From NCBI RefSeq assembly GCF_040359615.1, contig NZ_CP132942.1, positions 62,001 through 126,000 of the forward strand: 64,000 nucleotides of DNA, in the 5' to 3' direction. Shown piece by piece: positions 8,072 through 18,252 of the stretch (position 1 is its first letter; each line of letters starts with the position of its first letter). Origin of the DNA: Tunturibacter psychrotolerans. Its GTDB lineage: Bacteria > Acidobacteriota > Terriglobia > Terriglobales > Acidobacteriaceae. The translations under genes were made by a program, and so were the position numbers. Below the pieces are notes generated by a model that saw only the letters and a program-made list of their open reading frames with translations, searched no databases and had not been told where the DNA came from.

Positions 8072-11000
8072 ATGATCCGTGTCAATTTCACCAGAGCTTT
8101 AATCTTGTTAGTTATATTCGCTTCGTTTACAAAGACTGTCGTCACTCAGACACTTACGAGCGCCACGATTGTCGGAGCGGTCTCCGACTCCTCGGGAGCA
8201 TCCGTTCCTCAAGTAAACGTGCGGATTACACAAACCGGCACCGAGGTAGTCCGTACGACAACGACAGATGGTGCCGGGGAGTATCGCTTCCCCTTCCTGA
8301 AACCTGGCGACTACACCGTCACGGTCGAAGGCGGAGGGCTGAACTCGATACCCGTTCATGTGCAGCTTCTTGTCGGCAAAGAAGAGTCCGTCAATATCAC
8401 GCTTGGAGTGCAGTCCGTTCAGCAGTCCGTCGATGTAACCACTGCTTCGACCCTCGTACAAGCAGAGAATGGGAACCAAGTCGCTTCTTATAGCCAGCAA
8501 TATATCGAAAACACTCCGGTAAATGGCGGTGACATCACAAACGTCGCATTCACCACGCCAGGATTACGTCTCAATGTCGGGGGTGGAAATGCAAACTTCA
8601 ACGTGAACGGCCTGCCGTTTAACTCCGTGCTCTTCACGATGAATGGAGCTGACATCGTTGAACCATACAACCTGAATAACAAATCAGGCGCCAGTAATAA
8701 CACCCTGGGGGCTAACGATGTCGCGGAAGCTGCGGTTGTAATCAATGCCTACAGCGCACAGTATGGGCGAGAGGCGGGTGCTCAGGTGAACTACATCAGC
8801 AAGTCCGGAACGAACCAATTCCACGGCAATCTGGTCGAAAATTACAACGGCGAATTCCTCAACGCCAATGACTATTTCAACAAACTCAACAACACGCCTC
8901 GTGCTCGATCGGTAGCAAACCAATACGCTGCTTCGGTTGGCGGCCCAGTTCTCAAAGATAAACTCGCGTTCTTCGTGAACACGGAAGGCTTGCGCTACGC
9001 GTTGCCTTCAGGCGGTGTTGTCTCACTACCATCACCGGCGCTACAGCAGTACATTCTTAACCACGTACCCGCATCCTCTTTGCCGATCTATCAGAGTCTC
9101 TTCAAGCTCTATAACTCGGCCCCGGGCGTCGGACGTGCTATTCCAGTGACGAATGGGAACCTTCCTCTACAAGACAGCAGCGGTCATCTTGGCTGCGGCA
9201 GACAGACGTTCACCGGAACATATATCAACGGGAACTCCGGGCCACAATTCGGCGTAGACACACCCTGCGCAGTAGCCTTCGGCACAACCGCGTCGAGCAT
9301 CAATACGGAGTACTTCATCTCAGGTCGCCTCGATTACAGCATCAACGACAAACAGAAGATCTACTTTCGCATCAGTCGCGACGCTGGAACACAGGCCAGC
9401 TTCACTAGCCCTATCAGTCCTGTCTATAACCGACAAAGCGTTCAGCCCTGGGTTATTCCGCAACTGAATTACACCTATGCCATAACGCCTAATCTCGTGA
9501 ACAACTTCATCCTTAATGGCAACTGGTACTCCGCTATTACGGGGCCCGCTGACTTCAAGCTGGCACAGACAGATCTTCCGACCGCATTTGGCTTTGCCGA
9601 CGGAGGCGCCAACGGAAGCAACACAACCAATGGAGGCCCTACAAGCACCACTACGGTGAACAGTTCCCCGGGCTTCGCGGGAATTGGCCCATCTCTCCCA
9701 GTCGGGAGACGCGGGCAACAACTTGGCATCATCGACGACTTATCGTGGAGTGTCAAACGTCACACCCTGCAAGCAGGCGTGAATGATCGCAACAACCGCA
9801 TCTCAGATTCAAGTATCGCAAGCGGATCGGTTGTGGGCACATACAATTTCAACGACCTCACTGACTTTGCAGATGGCATCGTGAACAGCACCAGTAAAGG
9901 AACTGCTTATACTCAGTCATTTCCGTTACTTCAAACCGTGCATACTCGTCTCAACTCACTTGGCTTCTACGTGCAGGACGAGTGGAAGATACGCAGAAAC
10001 TTAAATCTTACCTACGGCGTTCGCTTTGAGCTGCAAGGGAATCCCTCGTGCAAAGAGAGTTGCTATTCCCGCGCGAATACAGCTTTCCTTACGCCGGGTT
10101 ATCAGGCGGGGCTCTCTATTCCCTACAATGCAACGCTGCAGACTGGACTTAAAAAAGACTTCAAAGACTTCGAAGGCATCGTGACAGAGCCAAGATTCGC
10201 TTTCGCCTATTCCCCACTGGGTGATGGAAAGACCGTTATCAGGGGTGGCATTGGGCTCTTCGCAAATACGATTCAGGGCAGTATCACTGCGAGCGTCTTC
10301 GGAAATGCTCCAAATAGATTTTCGCCAACTGTCAGCAGTGGTACCGTCGGTCTCACGGGTACCCCGGGCAGCTCTCAAGCAGCAGCTACGGCATCGGACC
10401 AGGCCTTTCAGGAAGGCTTTGCACAAGGTTCCACCTTGCCAGAGCTTCGAGCGGCCGTTCCTGCTGGAACAACCTTTGCCACGCCTACGCTCTACGTCAA
10501 TCCCAACCTCTTCCACACAATTAAGGTTCTCGAATGGAGTGCTGAGTTAGAGCAGCCATTGTCTGCACACGATCTAGTCAGTTTCTCCTACAGCGGCAAC
10601 CATGGATACGACGAACCGCTCACCAATGCAGCGGCCAACGCTTACTCGTCCAACGCAACGCTTTATCCGAATGGATTCGGAGGCCTGCCTACATCTGCAC
10701 CCGATCCACGCTTCTCAACAGTCACGCAGATATCCAATGCTGGCTACTCAAACTACCAGGGCGTTACCGTCACAGAGCGGCACGCATTCGCGCGTAGCTT
10801 TCAAGGTCAGATCGGCTACACCTGGAGTCACGCTTTGCTGTTCGGTACGATCTTCAACCCTCCGTTTTTTAGTCAGGGAGAAGCATCGCAAAGTGCAGGC
10901 TCTTACGGTCCTACAAATTTCGATACACGCCACAATCTGGAAGCGGACCTCGTCTACACCGAGCCCAAGCTGCTAGGGAACCTGCTCAACGCGACCGCAG

Positions 11001-11545
11001 GAGGATGGACGGTAGGAGGCAAACTCTATCGCTACAGCGGGCGTCCATTCTCCGTCACCGACAGCCTGATTCAATCAAGCCTGGTGTCTAGTGGCCAGAC
11101 GAACAACTTTCCCAGCAGCACTTTGATCCTCGCCAACACGTTAGACAAAAGAGCACTTGGTACGGGTTGCGGTAAATCTGCAGTCAAGTCAGCTTGCCTC
11201 AAGACCACCCAATTCGCATCCGTCGTCACAGCCTCCAATCCAGGCGGCCAACGTGATTTTGGTAATACCGCTCCGAACAGCTTTCGAGGGCCGGGATTCT
11301 TCTCCATCGCCGCACAACTCAGTAAGACGATACCCGTGACTGAGCATAGTCACTTCGATCTCGGTGCTGATGCATACAATCTGCTGAACCATACGAATCT
11401 CGCCGTCCCCAACAGCAACGTAGGAGGAAGCGGCTTCGGCCTGATCACTTCCACGGTCAGTTCGCCCACCAGCATCTACGGAACCGGTCAAGGCGCGATC
11501 GTCTCCGGACGCGTGCTTGTTGTCTTCGGCAAGTTCCTCTTCTAG
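8072..11545 (+). CDS. Oar-like TonB-dependent outer-membrane receptor
   Basis: 1,157 residues from the ATG at 8072, chosen because GAGGA lies 6-10 bases upstream and a signal peptide follows at once (MIRVNFTRALILLVIFASF); the frame is open back to 8018. Order: signal peptide; carboxypeptidase-regulatory-like beta domain (about 25-105, 'TIVGAVSDSSGASVPQVNVR' through 'GEYRFPFLKPGDYTVTV'); plug domain with 'FNVNGLPFNSVLFTMNGADI' and 'AQYGREAGAQVNYISKSGTN'; then a long beta-barrel ending in phenylalanine (VVFGKFLF), as outer-membrane barrels do. This architecture is abundant in Acidobacteriota and imports large oligomers. The S9 peptidase gene begins 27 bp downstream, so peptides are a reasonable substrate guess. 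Confidence 0.92.
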   Translation: MIRVNFTRALILLVIFASFTKTVVTQTLTSATIVGAVSDSSGASVPQVNVRITQTGTEVVRTTTTDGAGEYRFPFLKPGDYTVTVEGGGLNSIPVHVQLLVGKEESVNITLGVQSVQQSVDVTTASTLVQAENGNQVASYSQQYIENTPVNGGDITNVAFTTPGLRLNVGGGNANFNVNGLPFNSVLFTMNGADIVEPYNLNNKSGASNNTLGANDVAEAAVVINAYSAQYGREAGAQVNYISKSGTNQFHGNLVENYNGEFLNANDYFNKLNNTPRARSVANQYAASVGGPVLKDKLAFFVNTEGLRYALPSGGVVSLPSPALQQYILNHVPASSLPIYQSLFKLYNSAPGVGRAIPVTNGNLPLQDSSGHLGCGRQTFTGTYINGNSGPQFGVDTPCAVAFGTTASSINTEYFISGRLDYSINDKQKIYFRISRDAGTQASFTSPISPVYNRQSVQPWVIPQLNYTYAITPNLVNNFILNGNWYSAITGPADFKLAQTDLPTAFGFADGGANGSNTTNGGPTSTTTVNSSPGFAGIGPSLPVGRRGQQLGIIDDLSWSVKRHTLQAGVNDRNNRISDSSIASGSVVGTYNFNDLTDFADGIVNSTSKGTAYTQSFPLLQTVHTRLNSLGFYVQDEWKIRRNLNLTYGVRFELQGNPSCKESCYSRANTAFLTPGYQAGLSIPYNATLQTGLKKDFKDFEGIVTEPRFAFAYSPLGDGKTVIRGGIGLFANTIQGSITASVFGNAPNRFSPTVSSGTVGLTGTPGSSQAAATASDQAFQEGFAQGSTLPELRAAVPAGTTFATPTLYVNPNLFHTIKVLEWSAELEQPLSAHDLVSFSYSGNHGYDEPLTNAAANAYSSNATLYPNGFGGLPTSAPDPRFSTVTQISNAGYSNYQGVTVTERHAFARSFQGQIGYTWSHALLFGTIFNPPFFSQGEASQSAGSYGPTNFDTRHNLEADLVYTEPKLLGNLLNATAGGWTVGGKLYRYSGRPFSVTDSLIQSSLVSSGQTNNFPSSTLILANTLDKRALGTGCGKSAVKSACLKTTQFASVVTASNPGGQRDFGNTAPNSFRGPGFFSIAAQLSKTIPVTEHSHFDLGADAYNLLNHTNLAVPNSNVGGSGFGLITSTVSSPTSIYGTGQGAIVSGRVLVVFGKFLF

Positions 11546-11572
11546 TCACATAACCGGTATTGAAGGGAAACC

Positions 11573-13537
11573 ATGAAAAAACTTTCCATCGCTTTTTCCA
11601 TGCTGCTCGTTCCGGGAATGCTTCTCTCACAAACGGAGCGACTTACTATCGACGATTTATTGTCCGCAGGGTCAAGGCGTGGTGGTTCCGAACAACTTTC
11701 GCCTGATGGTAAATTCTTCGCGCGAGAGGAGAGCGGTCAGATCGCGCTTGTTCCTGTCAATGGCGGACCTGCAAAAGTGATCACGTCTTCACCGAAGCCG
11801 AAGTCTGAACTGCAATGGTCGCACGACGGCAAACACATTGCTTACATCAGTGACGGGGATGTATGGACTGTCGCCACTGACGGTGGGGAGTCAAAGCGCC
11901 TCACGCATGATCCAGCCGGGCCAGGCGATCCGCGCGGTGCAACCGATCATCATCCACATTGGAATCCGAACGGGCATTGGATCCTCTTCGAATCGGGTAG
12001 AAAAGGTTTCAACGAACTATACGTCGTAAGTGAGGACGGCACAAAGGAAAAGCTGCTCGCCGCAACAGAGATCTATACCGGATCGGACGTGATCGCCAAT
12101 ACTGCGGCAGACCGCGGGGATGCCGTCTCGTCCGACCGCTTCGACCCTCAGCCCTTGTGGTCGCCTGATGGCACACGAATCTCTTACACGGAACGGTCAC
12201 GCCAGTTCTTCTCCGGCAAGTTGAAGGTCATTCCATTCGATCAGAAGGCGGGTTCCGTCACTGGCTCTGTAATCGACCTCTACACTGCAAAGAATGATCC
12301 AGGTGGTGCCTGGGCAGTCAACACTGCCGCATGGTCACCCGACAGCACCACACTAACCGTGGTCTTGCAGTCGACTGGATGGGATAAGTTGTGGCAGATC
12401 CCCGCAACGGGCGGAGGTCCCAAACAATTAACCAAGGGAACAGGTGAGGACGAGAATCCGGTCTACTCTCCCGACGGACGATGGATCGTCTTCAATTCAA
12501 ATCGTGACCTACCAGAAGAGCGTCATCTATGGGTCGTTTCGGCTACGGGAGGCAAACCACGTCGGCTAACATCGCTCGCAGGAATCGAAACGAATCCGCA
12601 GTGGTCGCCTGATAGTGGCTCCATCTATTTCTTGAGAGCCACTTCGCTAAGCGCGGGAGCCACTTACGTTGCAGATGCAAACGGAAAAGGTAACCCACGT
12701 CTACTAGAGCCATCGCAGCCATCGAAGTACGAGGGCCTTGGCATCACACCCGAAGTAGCGCACTTCAAAGGCAAGGACGGTCTAGCCCTCGCGGGAATTC
12801 TCTACAAGCCCGCCGGATATGGACCCGGCAAGCGCTACCCCGCCGTTATCTGGGCTCATGGCGGTCCGGAGGGGCAAGTGGTACTCAGCCTGAGTCCGTG
12901 GTCGCTCTTCCTCGCTCAACAGGGATACGTCGTCTTGGAACCAAACTTTCGTGGCAGCATTGGTTATGGGGAACGGTTTCGCAATGCGAATGTAGAAGAC
13001 TCCGGAGGTGGCGAGATCGACGACATCGGTGCGAGTGTTAAGTTTCTGGTTAATTCAGGCCTGGCCGATCCAAAGCGAGTTGCCATCGGAGGCGGAAGCC
13101 ACGGAGGAACGGTCGTCGCCAACGCCGTAGCCAAGTTGCCTGATACCTTCGCCGCAGGTATCGAGATGTTTGGCGTAGTTGATCGAGCCCTCTTTCTGCA
13201 GCACACCAACCGCAACTCAAAAATTCGTTGGGAGACCAAGATGGGTGGAACACCCGAGGAGAAGCCTGCGGTGTACCGCAAAGCCAACGTGCTTCCGGAT
13301 GTAGAGTCCATCAAAACTCCGCTATTGATTCTGCACGGCGAGAAGGATCCCCAAGTGCCGCCGCAAGAGTCGGCAGAGTTCGCTGAAGCACTGAAAAAGG
13401 CGGGCAAGACATACTTGTATTTCACTTACCCCAACGAAGGCCACGGGTTCCAGCAGCGCGAACACAGAAAAGACTCTTATGAGAGGCAACTCGCGTTTCT
13501 TAATAAATATCTGAAGACTTCCGCAGCAGGTCAATGA
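11573..13537 (+). CDS. S9-family serine peptidase (DPP IV/acylaminoacyl-peptidase type), secreted
   Basis: 654 residues: signal peptide (1-19, MKKLSIAFSMLLVPGMLLS), a TolB/WD40-like beta-propeller with repeated 'WSPDG' blades (about 40-360), then an alpha/beta-hydrolase domain. The catalytic triad is visible: Ser509 in GGGSHGG, Asp592 in HGEKDPQVP, His624 in NEGHGF. 'WAHGGPEGQ' supplies the oxyanion loop. These enzymes trim short peptides that enter through the propeller pore. It directly follows the TonB-dependent receptor gene, which suggests receptor and peptidase jointly take up and degrade peptides in the periplasm (inference). Confidence 0.93.
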   Translation: MKKLSIAFSMLLVPGMLLSQTERLTIDDLLSAGSRRGGSEQLSPDGKFFAREESGQIALVPVNGGPAKVITSSPKPKSELQWSHDGKHIAYISDGDVWTVATDGGESKRLTHDPAGPGDPRGATDHHPHWNPNGHWILFESGRKGFNELYVVSEDGTKEKLLAATEIYTGSDVIANTAADRGDAVSSDRFDPQPLWSPDGTRISYTERSRQFFSGKLKVIPFDQKAGSVTGSVIDLYTAKNDPGGAWAVNTAAWSPDSTTLTVVLQSTGWDKLWQIPATGGGPKQLTKGTGEDENPVYSPDGRWIVFNSNRDLPEERHLWVVSATGGKPRRLTSLAGIETNPQWSPDSGSIYFLRATSLSAGATYVADANGKGNPRLLEPSQPSKYEGLGITPEVAHFKGKDGLALAGILYKPAGYGPGKRYPAVIWAHGGPEGQVVLSLSPWSLFLAQQGYVVLEPNFRGSIGYGERFRNANVEDSGGGEIDDIGASVKFLVNSGLADPKRVAIGGGSHGGTVVANAVAKLPDTFAAGIEMFGVVDRALFLQHTNRNSKIRWETKMGGTPEEKPAVYRKANVLPDVESIKTPLLILHGEKDPQVPPQESAEFAEALKKAGKTYLYFTYPNEGHGFQQREHRKDSYERQLAFLNKYLKTSAAGQ

Positions 13538-13746
13538 ACACGGCTCTCTTTCGTTGCATATGAGCGGCAACCGCGATAGCAACCTCGGGATGGCGGCGCG
13601 CCGTGTCTCGTCAGTCTGATAGGAAAGCTTATGGGTGAGTGTCTCGGCGATTATGCCCTTATTGAGAAGGCCGTAACGAGTCAATTCGCAACAATCAAAC
13701 TTTTCCCAGACCTAATTCTCGGCCGAGCGGACACATTGCCCGTGGC

Positions 13747-15082
13747 TCATCCGGAATCCAGAAGGGAGAGAATAACTTCTTTGCCACCTTCTCCTAGATC
13801 TGCAATGTAGATGTCGGGCTGATACTCTACTCTTTCAAAGCCAGTATCTTTCCATCTTTTGTGGCGCTGAGCCCAGCTATGAAGCCGCGACCGCTGCTTA
13901 CCCGCACACCCGAACCCTGCGAGTCTGGTTGTGTGCGCCAGAGATTGGAGTCTTTTTCATTGGGCGCATCTTCACTGCGCGTGTAAATAAGCGAGTTCTT
14001 CTGGGGCCACGCAAGCAATTGGCCGAGGGCCGGATTCGAGATCAAGCGATCTGTTCGTCCGCTTGCAAGATCAAGGATCTCGATCGTTGCAGTGTCTCTA
14101 CCCCACGGATGAATGGTTCTCCTGACGTACGCGACTCGCCTGCTGTCTGGCGACCACGCGACAGGACTCAGGTATTGCTCGTCGGATTCGTCAACACCGA
14201 CGATTTTATGCGGCGCTTCGCCGTCTGAACTCATCGACCACAGTTCACTTCGACCGAGCCCAGCTTGAAGGAAAGCTATCTGTGAACCGTCCGGAGAAAC
14301 CCGGGCGAATGAGCCAGCGCCATTCAGTCTTATCGGCGTCCGACCCATCGTGGAGACTCGCCAGAGGCTCCTTGTATTTCTTGTGCCTTCGGTCCACGAG
14401 GAGACAACAAGATGCACGCTGTCTGGAAACCAGCCTTCGATATGAGCAGGAGGGAAGTCTTCTGGAAAAGAGAGCTTATGCGTTTCTCCGCCTTCGACCG
14501 GCCGCAAATACATCCCGGTTTTGTCGGTGAATGCGAGGTATTTTCCATCAGGTGAGATGGCGGAGCTTGTGACAGGTCTATCTTGCGGGTTAGCGGTGAT
14601 TCTCGATTCGACGACGTTAACCGGGTGAGCCTTTCTGGTTTGGACGAGTCCTATCGCTCCGACGAGAAGGATCATCGTGGTGCTTGCCCCGATTACGATC
14701 GCTTTCGTTCTCCGACGAACGGCTGTTGACGCGCAGGGCAGAACCGCAACTGTGTAGTCGGGAAGAACCTGGGGATCATTGAGGACCGGCTGGCATTCTG
14801 GACGGGTAGCGATGTCTACCGATGAATTGGACGGTAAGGAGGGTCCTGGGGCCGGTTCCGTTACAGTCACATCGCAGAGGAAACGGTATCCGACAGTTTG
14901 CACCGTGGCAATGTACTGGGGCTCGCGCGGATCGTCCCCCAGCAGCCGCCGCAAGGGAAGAGGAACACCCGAAATGCCTTCGGCTCAACCGGCGCAGTCT
15001 TCCCTGCTTTGACCAGAAGGAACTCCCGCTCTATGACTTCGACATCCGCGAATCTGAAAACACGCGACTTATTGTCAGTCAT
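13747..15082 (-). pseudogene. Winged-helix/TolB-propeller regulator, broken
   Basis: The N-terminus at 15082 (MTDNKSRVFRFADVEVIERE ... VEPKAFRVFLF) is the start of an OmpR/CadC-type winged helix. The next piece of the domain (RRLLGDDPREPQYIATVQTV, then GYRF) is in another frame. Between them the whole central part with the recognition helix, about 35 residues, is missing. The long middle frame (14954-13827) continues with a membrane segment ('IVIGASTTMILLVGAIGLVQ') and TolB-like repeats. Near 13830 the frame closes, but the family's next segment 'VEYQPDIYIADLGEGG' follows in a shifted frame and ends early at 13747. Two frameshifts, an internal deletion and a truncated propeller make a working regulator very unlikely. 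Confidence 0.75.
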
Positions 15083-15185
15083 AAATCCGTCACTCTCTTT
15101 TCAGGAACCCGTCACAACTCAGTCATGACAGCGTGGAAGCACACTGTGAGATTGCACCCAGCCCATCCGGCTGAGGTACACTCCT

Positions 15186-16065
15186 ATGTCATTCCGCCCG
15201 TTCTTTGCCTGTGTCAGCTTCGCAACCCTCTCCCTTACGGTCTTGGCTGAACCGCACTGTCCGGGAAAGGTGGCCAGTCTGCCCGTACGTATCGTCCAGG
15301 GCTCACAAAGCATCGTCCCGCTATGGGTCAACCAGAATGGCCCCTATGATTTTCTGGTGGATACGGGTGCTCAGATTGCCACTGTCGACTCTTCTCTGGC
15401 ATCAGTATTACAGCTGAACGTTCAGGGCACTACCGGTATAGGAGGAGCCGCAACACATGGCCGATATGATTTCGCCTATCTCGGGCAGTTGCGGGCTGGT
15501 GAGAAATTCGTCCCTGATTTGCTTGTGGTTATCGAGAATCTCTCCCAACTGAAGGCGGCCGATCCCCGGATCCGCGGTATCCTGGGAGACAATTTTCTCG
15601 AACATTTCGATCTGCTCATCGACAATCATGAGCACATCCTATGCCTCGATGACTCAAATACACTTGCTCTATTTGCCAAAGGTGAACGTGTTCCTCTTAT
15701 GGAGCCCTACGGTCCGGCGAATGACCTGCCGTTTACAGGACCCATGAGTGTGGCTGCCAGTATGTCCAGCTTTCAGAAAGCGCCCCTACTCCTGCGGACT
15801 TGACTCGGGTAGTAACGCGGCCATGCTTCACGTCGCAAACCCGCAAATGAGGATGATGCTTAACAGCGGAACTCCGACTCTGAGGCGCCTCGTAGAGGGA
15901 ACCGAACAGGTTTTCGCGGTTCTCCCGGGGCAGGACGTGGAAGTAGGCAAACATCGATTTCACGAAATCTCGTTTGTCGTGCCGATGAATGCGGTGGGCA
16001 ACGGACAACGCCCACGCGAAGACGGCGTGCTCCCTACCATCACATTTCAACGTGTATTTATCAGT
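15186..16065 (+). pseudogene. Retropepsin-like aspartic protease, frameshifted and truncated
   Basis: Starts with a signal peptide (MSFRPFFACVSFATLSLTVL-A) after GAGG. The first catalytic half has D59-T-G in 'YDFLVDTGAQIATVD' and continues to 'GILGDNFLEHFDLLID'. At about 15795 the frame breaks (ends 'KAPLLLRT'). The second half resumes in the next frame with 'LDSGSNAAMLHV', the second DSG triad, and runs to 'GVLPTITFQRVFIS' at 16065. There the coding sequence is replaced by IS6-like transposase sequence on the opposite strand. Family members of this two-domain type usually continue for a few more residues. Inactivated by a frameshift plus a mobile-element junction. Confidence 0.7.
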
Positions 16066-16500
16066 CCGATGTCGGCGCAAGCGAAAGGGAGCGTTGATCG
16101 ACTCGAACATACAGAGAAAATGTTGAGCGTGCTCTGGAGATTGAAAGCGATTCATCTGCCTTTCTCACATGCGGGTTGGCTGATGCGAGTTCCCGGCTCG
16201 ATTGTTCAGATAACAGCTCTGCCGGCGTTCCACGTCCAGCAAGATCAGCTTCTTCGCTGCAGCATAGGTCCATAGCTTGCCCGTGATGATGACGCACGGT
16301 GCTCTCACTGCCGTATGAAGTAACTTGCGAAAGAAACGCAAAGCTGCCCAACGGTTCCGGCGCGGCTGCGCCAGCATATCGATGACCGCTCGGTCTGGTC
16401 CACGGGCCGCCACAAGTAATGCTGGAACCCTTCATCTTGATGAAGGCTTCGTCCAGGTGCCACTTCACTCCGAACCGATCTCGCTTCTTTTCAACCGGGC
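16060..16500 (-). mobile_element. IS6-family transposase remnant
   Basis: Three minus-strand frames in order give pieces of one IS6-type DDE transposase. They are 'VKWHLDEAFIKMKGS' (16468-16424, first catalytic Asp), then 'AALRFFRKLLHTAV', 'PCVIITGKLWTYAAAKK' and 'VERRQSCYLNNRAGNSHQPT' (16413-16165), then 'MNRFQSPEHAQHFLCMFESI' and 'FRLRRHRTD' (16155-16060). In an intact copy these form a single protein, so at least two frameshifts have occurred. The conserved 'VIITDK' Asp is changed to Gly here. The N-terminal part and both terminal inverted repeats were not found. Its downstream end is fused to the retropepsin gene. Confidence 0.75.
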
Positions 16501-16645
16501 AGCGCAGGCGGAGCCGAACTTGCATTACATCGAAGGCACGCGAAGCGCACAGAAATCCTGTCACAAGATAGAGATGCGATTACTCTCGAGACTAGGCGCT
16601 TTTCGTCTAATCAGTGCTGCGACCCGCGGTCGACGTTGTTTGTGT

Positions 16646-18133
16646 CTATTTGGCCAACTTGTCGAGGCTTGCCCGGAGTTTTCTGACTCCGTCTTGAATC
16701 TCCGTTGTATCGGTGCCGCCATAGCCAAGGATCAGGCCGCCTCTTGCTTGTTTCGTCAATTGGCACATGGAGAGAGGCATCGCGGAGATGCCGTCCTGAG
16801 CGGCTTGCCTCGCGACTTGACGATCATCTATACCCGGAGGCAATAACGCGACCAGATGCATACCTGCCTCCGCGCCGATCACCTCAAGCATGCCGCCAAG
16901 TTGCGAGTGGATTGCATCGACTAATACGCTACGTCTCTCCATGTAGAGAGTGCGCATCCTTCGCAGATGGCGAGCAAAGTGTCCCTCACGGATGAAGTCG
17001 GTCAAGACTACTTGATACAGCGTTGATGAAAATATATCCGCGGCATCTCGAACCGCGGAAAACGCTTGAACCAAGCGCGGGGGGACAACCACATAACCGA
17101 GTCGCAGGGCAGGAAACAAAACCTTGCTGAAGGTTCCCAAATAAATGACGGAGGAACGTGTGTCCAGTCCCTGAAGGGCCCCGATGGGCCTGCTCTCGAA
17201 CCGGAACTCGCTGTCGTAATCATCCTCGATGATCCAGGAGCCAGACTTTGCGGCCCACTGGAGGATCTCGACTCGCCGCGACGCGCTCATTGTGCTTCCT
17301 GTCGGGTATTGGTGGGATGGCGTGAGATATGCGCCGTTAGCGGCTGGACAGCGACGAAGGCCTTCCTTGACGAGAATTCCTTCGTGATCTACCGGAATCG
17401 GTATCATGCGTACGCCAGCGCTCGAGAAGGCCTGGTGGGCCCCGGGATAGCCCGGATCTTCCATCCAGATTGGATCGCCCGGATTGAAGAGAACTTTAGC
17501 GCAGAGTTGTAAACCCTGCTGCGAACCTGTCACAACCATGACTTCCCTCGGATCGCAACGGACTGCGCGAGCCGCACCCAGATATTCTGCAATCGCTTCT
17601 CGAAACGGCATGTATCCCATTGGGTCGCCGTAGGCCATCAATTGTCTGGATGGCACGCTTAAGTGCCGAGAAACCAACTTAGACCAGATGCGGTTTGGAA
17701 AATGCTCGAGGGCGGGCAAGCTGGATCGAAAAGGGCCAAGGCTGTCGAGCCAAACCTGTGGCGGAGTCGAAAGTGCTTCCGTCCCGATGCGTGAAATTCT
17801 GTTTGCAGACTTCGGCCTCACGTCGGACTTGCGAGCCGTTGTTGTGGGTCTTGTTGCGTGATCCGGAACAGATTCAGAGATTGTGGTTCCGGAACCGACG
17901 AGTGTTTGCAGATAACCCTCGGCCTGGAGTTGCTCATAGGCGTTCAACACCGGCACTCGTGAGATATTCAACTCCGCGGCGAGCGCGCGGGTCGAGGGTA
18001 CACGTTGCCCGGGCCTTAGCTGGCCGCTGACGATCGCATCGCGGAACCACTCGTAGAGCTGACGGTACATCGGAATCCGCTTCGTGAGGTCCAGCGCGAC
18101 TGGTGGGAAAAAACTGGTTGGAACGAATTTCAT
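16646..18133 (-). CDS. MocR/PdxR-type GntR regulator with aminotransferase domain
   Basis: 495 residues, the family length. Residues about 15-85 form a GntR winged helix ('PMYRQLYEWFRDAIVSGQLR', 'LRPGQRVPSTRALAAELNIS', 'YEQLQAEGYLQTLVGSGTTI'). From about 130 it is a fold-type I aminotransferase with 'MAYGDPMGYMPFREAIAEYL', 'EDPGYPGAHQAF', 'IIEDDYDSEFRFE' and the PLP lysine K337 in YLGTFSKVLFPALRLGY. Such proteins sense PLP or an amino-acid adduct and usually control a divergent gene. The gene on the other side of the 119-bp gap encodes a secreted protein of unknown function, its plausible target. The gap contains GTGGT / ACCAC inverted half-sites and a near-palindrome around 18210-18230 (GTTG...TTCCA-A-TGGAA-CAAC). 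Confidence 0.92.
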   Translation of the reverse strand: MKFVPTSFFPPVALDLTKRIPMYRQLYEWFRDAIVSGQLRPGQRVPSTRALAAELNISRVPVLNAYEQLQAEGYLQTLVGSGTTISESVPDHATRPTTTARKSDVRPKSANRISRIGTEALSTPPQVWLDSLGPFRSSLPALEHFPNRIWSKLVSRHLSVPSRQLMAYGDPMGYMPFREAIAEYLGAARAVRCDPREVMVVTGSQQGLQLCAKVLFNPGDPIWMEDPGYPGAHQAFSSAGVRMIPIPVDHEGILVKEGLRRCPAANGAYLTPSHQYPTGSTMSASRRVEILQWAAKSGSWIIEDDYDSEFRFESRPIGALQGLDTRSSVIYLGTFSKVLFPALRLGYVVVPPRLVQAFSAVRDAADIFSSTLYQVVLTDFIREGHFARHLRRMRTLYMERRSVLVDAIHSQLGGMLEVIGAEAGMHLVALLPPGIDDRQVARQAAQDGISAMPLSMCQLTKQARGGLILGYGGTDTTEIQDGVRKLRASLDKLAK

Positions 18134-18252
18134 CTTCGCTACCCTGCGGAAGTGGTTATATCAAAATCGTCATGAGTGGGTATTGCGTGAGACCACTATA
18201 CGCCGCTAGGTTGTTTCCAATGGAACAACAGACTGAAACTCGGAGGTAGAGT

